Assembly: GCA_003136335.1 (NCBI GenBank)
Contig: PLEA01000234.1
Span: 1-6,999, forward strand
DNA length: 6,999 nt
Direction: 5' to 3'
Origin: Acidobacteriaceae bacterium
Lineage (GTDB): Bacteria; Acidobacteriota; Terriglobia; Terriglobales; SbA1
In this document: in pieces, positions 1 to 6,074 of the stretch
Numbering within the stretch: position 1 is the stretch's first letter
Layout: each line of letters opens with the position of its first letter
Made by a program: the position numbers and the translations under genes
The notes under the pieces: generated by a model
Database searches by the model: none
The model's input: only the letters and a program-made list of their open reading frames with translations
Told to the model about the DNA's origin: nothing

Positions 1-1134
1 AACCGTCGCAGCAACGATGCTGGAGAGTTTGACGGCGCCTTGCGCCGGCGTATTGTGGGGCAGGAGCAGGCGGTCGAAAAGGTCGTGGAAATCTACCAGA
101 TGTTTCTGGCGGGGCTGAATGCGCCGGGGCGTCCGGTGGGGAACCTTTTGTTTCTGGGGCCGACGGGATCGGGGAAGACGCGGGTGGTCGAGGCTATGGC
201 CGAGGCGTTGTTCGGGGACGCGCGGGCTTGCATCAAGATTGATTGCGCCGAGTTTCAGCATTCGCATGAGATTGCCAAGCTGATCGGATCGCCTCCGGGA
301 TATTTGGGACACCGGGAGACGCATCCGCTGCTTACGCAGGAAGCGTTGAACCAGTGGTATACGGAGAAGCTGAAGCTGTCGATTCTGCTGTTTGACGAAA
401 TCGAGAAGGCGTCGGATTCGCTGTGGCAGCTGTTGCTGGGAATTCTGGACAAGGCGACGTTGACCTTGGGCGACAACCGGCGGGTGGATCTGTCGCAGTG
501 CATCATCATTATGACGTCGAATTTGGGCGCGGGCGAGATGACGACGCTGGTGGACGGCGGGTTGGGATTCGCGCCAAAGGTGTTCGAGGTGGATGAGTCG
601 TTCGATAATAAGATTCAGCGGACGGCGGTGGAAGCGGCGCGGCGCAAGTTCACGCCGGAATTCATGAACCGGATCGATAAGACGGTGGTGTTCAAGACGC
701 TGCGCGACGAGCATCTGGCGCAGATTCTGGATATCGAACTGGGCATGGTGCAGCAGCGCGTGCTCATGGCGGCGGGGACCAACCAGTTCGTGTTCAACTG
801 CACTTCGGCGGTGAAAGAGTATTTGCTGAAGGAAGGGACTGACCCGCGGTATGGGGCGCGTCACTTGAAGCGGGCGATCGAGCGCAATTTAGTGTTTCCG
901 CTGGCGAACCTGGTGGCGACCGGGCAGGTGAAGCTGGGCGATTTCGTTCGCGTGGACATGGCTTCGGAGAACAAGATGATCTTTGTGAAAGAAGCCGAAA
1001 ACACGATGGCGCCGGTGCTGCTGGAGCGCTACGGGGCGGCGGCTGCGAACCAGCCGAATGCCCGGGCGGCGCGGACGGTCGCGAATAATCGGCGGGACTT
1101 TGGGACAAGCCCGTCGGTGGCGGAGAGTAAATAA
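1..1134 (+). CDS. Clp/Hsp100-type AAA+ ATPase (D2-like module), 5' end open
   Basis: This is an ATP-driven protein-remodelling ATPase of the ClpA/ClpB/ClpC class, expected to form a hexamer in the cytoplasm and thread substrates through its pore. The frame is open to the left edge, so the start may lie outside the window. The first in-frame start-like codon inside is a TTG at 40, which would give 364 residues. Numbered from that codon: Walker A GPTGSGKT (40-47), pore-loop GYLG (87-90), Walker B ILLFDE (115-120), sensor 1 TSN (159-161), the arginine-finger segment EFMNRID (207-213) and sensor 2 GARHLKR (272-278). Only one AAA+ module is visible, against two in full-length ClpB or ClpC, so this is either a stand-alone single-ring protein or the C-terminal half of a larger one. 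The last ~45 residues are Ala/Asn/Arg-rich and look disordered. Family assignment is firm; the exact subfamily and the partner are not. Confidence 0.93.
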   Translation, partial: NRRSNDAGEFDGALRRRIVGQEQAVEKVVEIYQMFLAGLNAPGRPVGNLLFLGPTGSGKTRVVEAMAEALFGDARACIKIDCAEFQHSHEIAKLIGSPPGYLGHRETHPLLTQEALNQWYTEKLKLSILLFDEIEKASDSLWQLLLGILDKATLTLGDNRRVDLSQCIIIMTSNLGAGEMTTLVDGGLGFAPKVFEVDESFDNKIQRTAVEAARRKFTPEFMNRIDKTVVFKTLRDEHLAQILDIELGMVQQRVLMAAGTNQFVFNCTSAVKEYLLKEGTDPRYGARHLKRAIERNLVFPLANLVATGQVKLGDFVRVDMASENKMIFVKEAENTMAPVLLERYGAAAANQPNARAARTVANNRRDFGTSPSVAESK

Positions 1135-1191
1135 GTTTTTGAGTTTTCCCTTCTCGCTTGAACGCATCTCGCGAGTTGTGTAGTACTTGAT

Positions 1192-1220
1192 GGTGCCGGA
1201 GCCCTCCGGCGCCTTTTTTT
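1192..1220 (+). terminator. Intrinsic terminator of the AAA+ ATPase gene
   Basis: A 9-bp stem joins GGTGCCGGA (1192-1200) to TCCGGCGCC (1205-1213), with one G-T wobble and a GCCC loop. Seven T residues (1214-1220) follow at once. It lies 57 bases after the ATPase stop codon and has the full form of a Rho-independent terminator. It separates the ATPase transcript from the regulator gene downstream. Confidence 0.9.
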
Positions 1221-1252
1221 CTTTTTCCGAGGCGGTGCGGAGAAGACAAGAC

Positions 1253-1291
1253 CCGAGCTGCGCTCGGCGGACCGCCGGGGCGGCTGTCCCT
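1253..1291. repeat. Two-hairpin palindromic repeat, copy A
   Basis: Two stem-loops stand in tandem. The first is CCGAGC (1253-1258), loop TGC, GCTCGG (1262-1267). The second is GGACCGCCG (1269-1277), loop GGG, CGGCTGTCC (1281-1289), with one C-T mismatch. A related pair of hairpins lies at 4411-4456, sharing the core GGCGGCTGTC followed by C or T and then CTA. No T-tract follows, so this is not a standard terminator. It resembles the short extragenic palindromes scattered through acidobacterial genomes; that resemblance is from memory. Confidence 0.6.
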
Positions 1292-1307
1292 AGATGGGAC
1301 CGTTGAT

Positions 1308-1448
1308 GCCAGGGAATAATCGGGTTTCCCTCAGGGGCTAAAGCGCGCGCATCTACTGGCTCTTGGCGGCACGGCTTTAAAGCCGCTGCTGATTTTGCGG
1401 CACTTATGGCGCTCTGGAAGCCGCACCCCTTCAAAACTGAGCCGCAGC
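1308..1448. repeat. Interspersed repeat with GGGGCTAAAGCGCGC core, copy 1
   Basis: The core GGGGCTAAAGCGCGC (1334-1348) recurs exactly at 2504-2518. The two copies share further blocks in the same order: a GCC-GGGAA segment before the core, an ACGGCT block after it (1371-1376 against 2532-2537), then a CCCTTC block and AAACTGAG near the end. This copy also contains the perfect 14-base palindrome CGGCTTTAAAGCCG (1372-1385), and is some 35 bases longer than copy 2 in the middle. The outer limits are approximate. No open frame or mobility gene is associated with it. Confidence 0.6.
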
Positions 1449-1569
1449 ATTCAACGTCTCCGGCCGGAAGAGTTGGATCTGGCGGCGGATCGCGTTAGTG
1501 CCAGTGAGCACAATTGAGCAGCGGAGATTTACGCCGTGCCGCATATTCAACAGTGGTGGCATCCCAGTC

Positions 1570-1573
1570 AGGA
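1570..1573 (+). promoter_or_regulatory. Shine-Dalgarno-like AGGA deciding the regulator start
   Basis: AGGA lies six bases before the TTG at 1580. The other in-frame start candidate, TTG at 1514, has no purine-rich site at the right distance. The residues encoded between the two (SSGDLRRAAY and on) do not look like the N-terminus of this regulator family. This supports the downstream start, though the site is short. Confidence 0.4.
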
Positions 1574-1579
1574 CGGCCT

Positions 1580-2398
1580 TTGACAAAGCACATCACGAGC
1601 GCGACGAAAAAAAATGATTTCAATCCCCAAGCCTTTCTTTCCACGATTGGGAGGGGCAGGGATATGGTGTCTTTTCAACAGAAGCAGACGATCTTCGCGC
1701 AGGGCGATTCGACCGACGGCTTGTTTTTTGTGCAGACCGGGAAGGTACAGCTGAGCGTCGTGTCGGAAGCCGGGAAAGAAGCAACGCTGGCCATTTTGAG
1801 CGAGGGCGACTTCTTTGGGGAAGGCGGGCTTGCCGGTCAGCTGCTGCGCATGTCGTCTGCAACCGCCATGACGGACTGCGTCCTTCTGCATGTGGAGCGG
1901 GAGGCGATGATGCTGGCGATGAGTCGTGAGCCGAAATTGTCGGCGACGTTTGTCAAATATCTGCTGAAGCGGAACATCCGCTATCAGGATGATCTGGTCG
2001 ATCAACTGTTTAATTCCAGCGAAAAGCGGCTGGCGCGAGTTCTTCTGCTGATGGCGCAATTCGGCAAAGAAGGCGTGTCGGAAATGTCTGTGCCAAGACT
2101 CAGTCAGGAGACGCTGGCGGAGATGGTGGGGACGACACGTTCGCGGGTCAGCTTCTTCATGAACCGGTTCAGGAAGCTCGGCTTTATCAATTACGACGTA
2201 GGGGACAGCTGGCACGTCCACAGTTCACTGCTGAATGTGGTTCTTCATGATGACGACGAAATAGAGTCTGCGGGATCGAAGAATGCAAGTGCCGATATGA
2301 GCGGGGGTTCGGAACCGCCTCCAGAGCCCGGCGAGCCGGCTGACAAAGATCGTGCAAAGAGGCCTCCGTTGCCGTGGCCTGCAAAACGCCGCAAGTGA
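1580..2398 (+). CDS. Crp/Fnr-family transcriptional regulator
   Basis: This is a cytoplasmic DNA-binding regulator, normally a dimer, that couples a cyclic-nucleotide-type sensor domain to a winged helix. Numbered from TTG 1580 (272 residues), the sensor beta-roll spans about 30-125, with GDFFGEGGLAG (76-86) and R90/S92-S93 in the phosphate-binding cassette region. A long dimerisation helix follows (about 130-160). The DNA-binding domain ends in a canonical recognition segment, SQETLAEMVGTTRSRVSFFM (175-194). The only cysteine is C100, so the N-terminal Fe-S ligand set of oxygen-sensing FNR is absent; the ligand is unknown and could be a cyclic nucleotide. Homologs I recall end near LLNVVLHD (217-224). 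Here about 48 more residues follow, first acidic, then proline-rich (EPPPEPGEP), then basic (AKRRK). An earlier TTG at 1514 would add 22 residues. A repeat copy lies on each side of the gene. Confidence 0.92.
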   Translation: MTKHITSATKKNDFNPQAFLSTIGRGRDMVSFQQKQTIFAQGDSTDGLFFVQTGKVQLSVVSEAGKEATLAILSEGDFFGEGGLAGQLLRMSSATAMTDCVLLHVEREAMMLAMSREPKLSATFVKYLLKRNIRYQDDLVDQLFNSSEKRLARVLLLMAQFGKEGVSEMSVPRLSQETLAEMVGTTRSRVSFFMNRFRKLGFINYDVGDSWHVHSSLLNVVLHDDDEIESAGSKNASADMSGGSEPPPEPGEPADKDRAKRPPLPWPAKRRK

Positions 2399-2478
2399 AC
2401 AGCGACAATCGGATCGGTAAGATTCCCCACCCGCGATTCATAAGCGCGAACGCGAATTTACGGCAACGGAATCCGCGC

Positions 2479-2582
2479 GCGCCGGGGAAGAGCTTGTCCT
2501 TCCGGGGCTAAAGCGCGCATTCTTTCGGGCCTTGGGGTGGTACGGCTGAAGGCGGTGCCCTTCCCGGGAAACTGAGGCTACG
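2479..2582. repeat. Interspersed repeat with GGGGCTAAAGCGCGC core, copy 2
   Basis: This is the second copy of the element at about 1308-1448, in the same orientation, with its core at 2504-2518. The order of shared blocks is kept: GCCGGGGAA, core, TACGGCTGAAG, GCCCTTCC, then AAACTGAGG. The copy is shorter and its right end sits about 25 bases before the cytochrome start codon, so it must lie in or next to that gene's promoter. The surrounding gap (2399-2605) holds nothing else that could be supported. Confidence 0.6.
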
Positions 2583-2605
2583 CATCGAATAGAATCACAT
2601 CGATC

Positions 2606-4393
2606 ATGCGCAGTCAGAGGCTACTCGTGGGGCTGGTGTTTACCGCGGTGGTGGGCGTTGGAACTTCTTCGCGGACTACTTCGCAGACTTCTTTACAGAC
2701 TACGGGCGCGAAACCGGAGGCCGCTACCAGGGTTGAGGCGGGGAGCGAGGCTTGCTCGAGCTGCCACTCTGGAATTTACAAAGCGTACAGCAAGACGGTG
2801 ATGGCGAATGCCAGCGGGGCGGCTGGGGCTGCAGTGATTACCGGGGAGTTCAACGACAAGACGTCGGGTGTGCGCTACCGGGTGTACAAGCAGGACGAGC
2901 AAGCTTCGCTCGGCCCGTCCGGGGTCCCTCGACCTCGCTCGGGACAGGCTCCGACCCGGACCGACACAGTTTGGATGAGCTACGAGCGGGAGAGCGAGAA
3001 ATTTCGGGGGGAGCGCGAACTTCTGTATTTCATTGGGTCGGGCCGAAAAGGGCGGAGCTATCTGTTTTCGGTGCAGGGATTTCTCTTTGAGACTCCGATC
3101 AATTGGTATTCGCAGGAAGGGCGATGGGGAATGACGCCGGCTTACGCGGAGGCGCGGGAAATCCCCATGAATCTGCCGGCGTTTGTGGATTGCATGAACT
3201 GTCACAGCAGCGGGTTGCAGGCACCCATCGCCGGGACTGACAGCAAGTTTTCCGGGCCGCCGTTTCGGCATGGCGGAATTACGTGCGAACGATGTCATGC
3301 AGTGGGCGAAGGCCATGGGGAGGGCAAGGGTTCGTCGGGCATCTATTCGTCGGGCGTTAGTTCTTCGATCGTGAATCCCGCGAAGCTGCCGGCGGAACGG
3401 CGGGATGCGATCTGCATGGAGTGTCACTTCGAGGGGACGGTGGCGGTGCAGCAACCGGGGAAGGAACTGTACCGGTTTCAGCCGGGGGAGCAGTTGGCGG
3501 ATTACATTCATTATTTTCTGCTCAGCGGAAATCAACCGCTGAAGGCGGAAGCGCTCAGCCAGTTTGAAGCGCTGTCGTTGAGCGCATGCAAGCGGAAGTC
3601 GGGAGACAAGATGTGGTGCGGAAGTTGTCACGATCCGCATGCGGAGCCGGCTACCGAGGAGAAGGCAGCGTACTACCGCGGCAAATGTTTGAGTTGTCAT
3701 GGCGAGGCATTTGCGGCGAAGCACCATCCGGACAAAGTGGATTGCACGAAGTGCCACATGCCGGCGTTGCCGAGCAAGGATGTGGCGCATACGGAGGGCA
3801 CGGACCATCGCATTTTGAAATATCCCAGTGCGCCGCCGGCGCCGCGGCTGCAGGTGCGCGGGACGGTCGGGGCACCGCTGGTGTCGTTTCCGGAGAAGGA
3901 TGCTTCGCTTGCGACTGCGCGAGATTTTGCCCTGGCTTGGGAGACGCTGGCGCAGCGGAATGTGGAAGGGGCTTCGCACCAGGCGGAGGAGTTTCTGCGG
4001 AAGGCGGTGACGGAGCGGCCGGACGATGCGGTGCTGCTTGCGGCCCTGGGCTTTGTGGAGCAGAAACATGGGCGCGAAAAAGAGGCGCGGGAACTTTATG
4101 AACGGGCGTTGAAGGTCGATCCGCTGGCCAATGACGCGGCTACGAATCTGGGGATTTTGGAGGCGCGGGCGGGGAATCTGCGGCGGGCGGTGGAGTTGTG
4201 GCAGGGAGCGTTTGGGAGAGTGCCGTATCGCAGTGCGATTGGAATGAATCTGGCGATGGCGTTTTGCGCGGCGGGGCAGACGGAGGAAGCGCGGCGGTAT
4301 GTTCTGCGGGTGCAGGAGTTCAATCCGGATTATTTGAAGGCGAAACAGCTGCTGGCGCATTTGGGGGAGGATTCGGTGCAGTGCCGGCCGTGA
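2606..4393 (+). CDS. Secreted seven-heme c-type cytochrome with C-terminal TPRs
   Basis: This is probably a periplasmic or extracytoplasmic electron-transfer protein of the cytochrome c554/doubled-CxxCH kind. Residues 1-22 form a signal peptide (basic MRSQR, then a hydrophobic stretch to about VGVGTSS). Seven CxxCH heme sites follow at C50, C196, C227, C270, C338, C361 and C380. The fifth reads CGSCHDPH, a common multiheme form. Extra histidines such as H237, H345, H373, H374, H395 and H401 could be distal heme ligands. Residues ~440-580 form about four TPR-like helical pairs (for example ARELYERALKVDP, 494-506), which suggests docking to a partner. Residues ~98-121 look like an in-frame insertion derived from a palindromic repeat. 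The ATG at 2606 gives a proper signal peptide but has no Shine-Dalgarno site; TAGAAT at 2590-2595 could be a -10 box giving a near-leaderless transcript, with no matching -35. The electron donor and acceptor are not evident. Confidence 0.93.
   Translation: MRSQRLLVGLVFTAVVGVGTSSRTTSQTSLQTTGAKPEAATRVEAGSEACSSCHSGIYKAYSKTVMANASGAAGAAVITGEFNDKTSGVRYRVYKQDEQASLGPSGVPRPRSGQAPTRTDTVWMSYERESEKFRGERELLYFIGSGRKGRSYLFSVQGFLFETPINWYSQEGRWGMTPAYAEAREIPMNLPAFVDCMNCHSSGLQAPIAGTDSKFSGPPFRHGGITCERCHAVGEGHGEGKGSSGIYSSGVSSSIVNPAKLPAERRDAICMECHFEGTVAVQQPGKELYRFQPGEQLADYIHYFLLSGNQPLKAEALSQFEALSLSACKRKSGDKMWCGSCHDPHAEPATEEKAAYYRGKCLSCHGEAFAAKHHPDKVDCTKCHMPALPSKDVAHTEGTDHRILKYPSAPPAPRLQVRGTVGAPLVSFPEKDASLATARDFALAWETLAQRNVEGASHQAEEFLRKAVTERPDDAVLLAALGFVEQKHGREKEARELYERALKVDPLANDAATNLGILEARAGNLRRAVELWQGAFGRVPYRSAIGMNLAMAFCAAGQTEEARRYVLRVQEFNPDYLKAKQLLAHLGEDSVQCRP
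2896..2962. repeat. Palindromic repeat inserted in frame in the cytochrome gene
   Basis: This segment contains three nested or adjacent inverted repeats. CGAGC (2896-2900) pairs with GCTCG (2908-2912). CCGGGGTC (2919-2926) pairs with GACCCGG (2953-2959) with one bulged G. Inside the latter, GTCCC (2925-2929 region) faces GGGAC (2941-2945). The stretch CCCTCGACCTCGCTCGGGAC resembles a short intergenic repeat seen in many bacterial genomes (from memory). It encodes residues ~98-121, a Gly/Pro/Arg/Ser-rich peptide unlike the flanking domain, and keeps the frame open. Confidence 0.5.
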
Positions 4394-4410
4394 GGGGCGG
4401 CGCCGGTCCT

Positions 4411-4456
4411 CGACGGCGGGCGTCGCCCTGGCTAGACAGCCGAGGCGGCTGTCTCT
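4411..4456. repeat. Two-hairpin palindromic repeat, copy B
   Basis: The first hairpin is CGACG (4411-4415), loop GCGGG, CGTCG (4421-4425). The second is AGACAGCCG (4434-4442), loop AGG, CGGCTGTCT (4446-4454), a perfect 9-bp stem. Compared with copy A (1253-1291), the outermost pair of the second stem changed from G-C to A-T on both sides, which supports selection on, or copying of, the structure. It fills the gap between the convergent cytochrome and permease genes. Neither strand shows a T-tract after the stem, so a role in ending both transcripts is possible but unproven. Confidence 0.6.
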
Positions 4457-4475
4457 ACGTGCGCATCGATGACGG

Positions 4476-5825
4476 CTACAGGTTTGCTCTGCGGTGCTTT
4501 TTGGCGACCGCGTAGGACAGAGTTAACACTCCGAAACAGGTGAGGCCGCTCCATAGATTTATGATGGGGTAAAGCCAGGTTTGCACTAGCGCGATCGTGA
4601 CCAGGATGAGGCCTAGAATTGATCCCCATTTTCCCAGTGGCGAGCGGAGCGGGAGTGCGGCTAGGTCTTCGGGATTGCGACGGTGGCGGAAGCTTATGTG
4701 GGCGGCCAGGGAGACTAGCCAGGAGAGGATCATTCCGGTGAAGGCGGCGCCGACGATGTAGCGGAAGGCGTTTTCGGGGGCCCAGAGGACTAGCGCCAGG
4801 GCGAACAGAATTCCGAAGGATGAGATCAGGACGGCGTATTGTGGCGAGCCTTCGGGGTTGAGGCGGCCGAGGCGAGCGGGGGCCCACCCGGTGCGGGCGA
4901 GGGAGAAGATCATGCGCGAGGCGACGTAGAGCGTGGCGTTGGCTCCCGAGAGCGCGGCGGTGAGCACGACGAAATTCATCACGGCTGAGGCGTGGGGAAT
5001 TTTTACGCTGCGGAAGGTGGTGACGAAGGGGCTTTCGGTGACGCCGGCGTGGTTCCAAGGCATGACGCCGAGCAGGATGACAATGGCGCCGACATAGACG
5101 AAGGTGAGAGTGAGAAAGGTCAGCCAGACGGCGCGGGGTGTTTCTTTGGAGGAGCGGGACTCGCCGCTGGTGACTGCCACCATTTCGACTCCGCCGAAAC
5201 TGTAGACCGCGAAGGTCATGGCTACGAGCGGGGACCAGAGGCCTTTGGGAAAGAATCCGCCTTGCGCGTTGTATTGGGGAGCGATGCGGCCGCTGAGCAG
5301 CAAGGCTGCGCCGATCACGATGAAGGCTGTGATGGTAGTGAGTTTAATCATGGAGAGCCAGAACTCGACGCGCCCGTAAGAACCCACGCTGCGGAGATTG
5401 ATTACCAGCAGCACGGCGGCGAAGACCACGATCCAGAGATAGGAACGGACGCTGGGAAACCAGGCGGACATATAGGTTGCAGCGGCGACCATCTCGGCGC
5501 CGATGGCGAGGGCGAGGCCGATCCAGTATCCGGCGCGAGCGATGAATCCGGCGAAGGGGTTGAGATATAGGTCGCCGTAGACGCCGAAACTGCCGGCGGC
5601 GGGATGAGCGCAGGCGAGTTCGCCGAGGGCCATGGCGACGGTCCAGTTGATGAAGGCTGCGACCAGGAAACTCAGGATCGCGGCGGGGCCGGCGACCTCC
5701 ATGGCTGCGCCGGAACCGAGGAGGAGGCCGGTACCGATGGAGCCGCCGACGGCCACCATGGCCATTTGTCCGGCGGAGAGCTGGTGACGCAGGCCTTCTT
5801 CGTGCGTGGGAGGTGCCGACGGCAT
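4476..5825 (-). CDS. Amino acid permease, APC superfamily (AAT-like)
   Basis: This is an inner-membrane transporter that most likely takes up amino acids by proton symport. From the ATG at 5825 it has 449 residues and about 12 hydrophobic segments, the family's usual size. Family marks are the TM1 motif GGSIGTGLLLGSG (27-39), LGELACAHPAAGSF (67-80), WIGLALAIGAEM (101-112), the TM6 region SFGGVEMVAVTSGE (209-222) followed by the ETPRAV segment (228-233), and VVLTAALSGANATLYVASRM (286-305). The closest pattern I know is the AroP/PheP/GabP group, but the substrate cannot be read from the sequence. A TTG at 5894 would add 23 residues, but they do not fit the family's N-terminus, so the ATG was preferred. 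Neither start has a clear Shine-Dalgarno site. The gene converges on the cytochrome gene and diverges from the broken gene at the right edge, so it is probably a single-gene transcript. Confidence 0.94.
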   Translation of the reverse strand: MPSAPPTHEEGLRHQLSAGQMAMVAVGGSIGTGLLLGSGAAMEVAGPAAILSFLVAAFINWTVAMALGELACAHPAAGSFGVYGDLYLNPFAGFIARAGYWIGLALAIGAEMVAAATYMSAWFPSVRSYLWIVVFAAVLLVINLRSVGSYGRVEFWLSMIKLTTITAFIVIGAALLLSGRIAPQYNAQGGFFPKGLWSPLVAMTFAVYSFGGVEMVAVTSGESRSSKETPRAVWLTFLTLTFVYVGAIVILLGVMPWNHAGVTESPFVTTFRSVKIPHASAVMNFVVLTAALSGANATLYVASRMIFSLARTGWAPARLGRLNPEGSPQYAVLISSFGILFALALVLWAPENAFRYIVGAAFTGMILSWLVSLAAHISFRHRRNPEDLAALPLRSPLGKWGSILGLILVTIALVQTWLYPIINLWSGLTCFGVLTLSYAVAKKHRRANL

Positions 5826-6028
5826 AGAGCACCATATCAAAAATGAGGAGGGATCGCCCAGACGCAAGGCGGCGTTAGAATGAGTCACCGACAACGGAAC
5901 GGCCGCGAGTGGTCTGAGTTTAAGGACTGCTTAACAGAGACAGAAATGCACCTGCCCCAATAACTCTGATTCCGAACGGATACAGGCCGCATCGCGGGTT
6001 TCTATGCTACTCAGCGCACGCCAGTAAC

Positions 6029-6057
6029 TTGTCCCTTCTCTGACACGTTTGTAACAT
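6029..6057 (+). promoter_or_regulatory. Possible sigma-70-type promoter for the right-edge gene
   Basis: TTGTCC (6029-6034) and TAACAT (6052-6057) are 17 bases apart, each matching four of six consensus positions. A start of transcription near 6064 would leave about 11 bases before the ATG at 6075. It is a weak match in a 249-base gap shared with the divergent permease, in which no other signal could be supported. Confidence 0.25.
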
Positions 6058-6074
6058 TCGGGGTTAGCGTCCTG

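Larger units (their letters stand above)
1135..1579. other. Gene-free stretch between ATPase and regulator
   Basis: No convincing gene is seen on either strand in these ~445 bases. Open frames here on the minus strand mostly overlap the ATPase gene and encode low-complexity Arg/Pro/Ser-rich peptides. The stretch contains the ATPase terminator, one copy of a two-hairpin repeat (1253-1291), one copy of a longer interspersed repeat (about 1308-1448), and whatever promoter serves the regulator. No clear -35/-10 pair could be picked out; TTGGAT at 1473 followed by TTAGTG at 1495 is too weak to call. Confidence 0.6.

Noticed and set aside
889..1434. Minus-strand open frame of 181 codons spanning the end of the ATPase gene and the gap
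   Set aside because: Arg/Pro/Ala-rich low-complexity product, mostly antisense to a firmly identified gene and crossing a terminator and two repeats; no domain or ribosome site.
1495..1520. Crp- or Fnr-type operator near AGTGAGCACAATTGAG
   Set aside because: The half-sites do not form a TGTGA-N6-TCACA or TTGAT-N4-ATCAA dyad.
2440..2460. Terminator for the regulator gene at GCGCGAACGCGAATTT
   Set aside because: The stem would be only three to four base pairs with a tiny loop and a three-T tail.
2590..2595. Promoter TAGAAT for the cytochrome gene
   Set aside because: Matches five of six -10 positions, but no -35-like hexamer lies 16-18 bases upstream; left as a remark in the gene entry.
2693..4360. 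Minus-strand open frame of 555 codons antisense to the cytochrome
   Set aside because: Its product is almost entirely Arg/Pro/His/Leu-rich, as expected from reading a GC-rich gene backwards; the opposite strand has seven CxxCH motifs, a signal peptide and TPRs.
4992..5570. Plus-strand open frame of 192 codons antisense to the permease
   Set aside because: Gly/Asp/Glu-rich product that mirrors membrane-segment codons; no recognisable domain.
5892..5894. TTG at 5894 as the permease start
   Set aside because: The extra 23 residues are not typical of the family and no ribosome site precedes it; the ATG at 5825 gives the usual short polar N-terminus before TM1.
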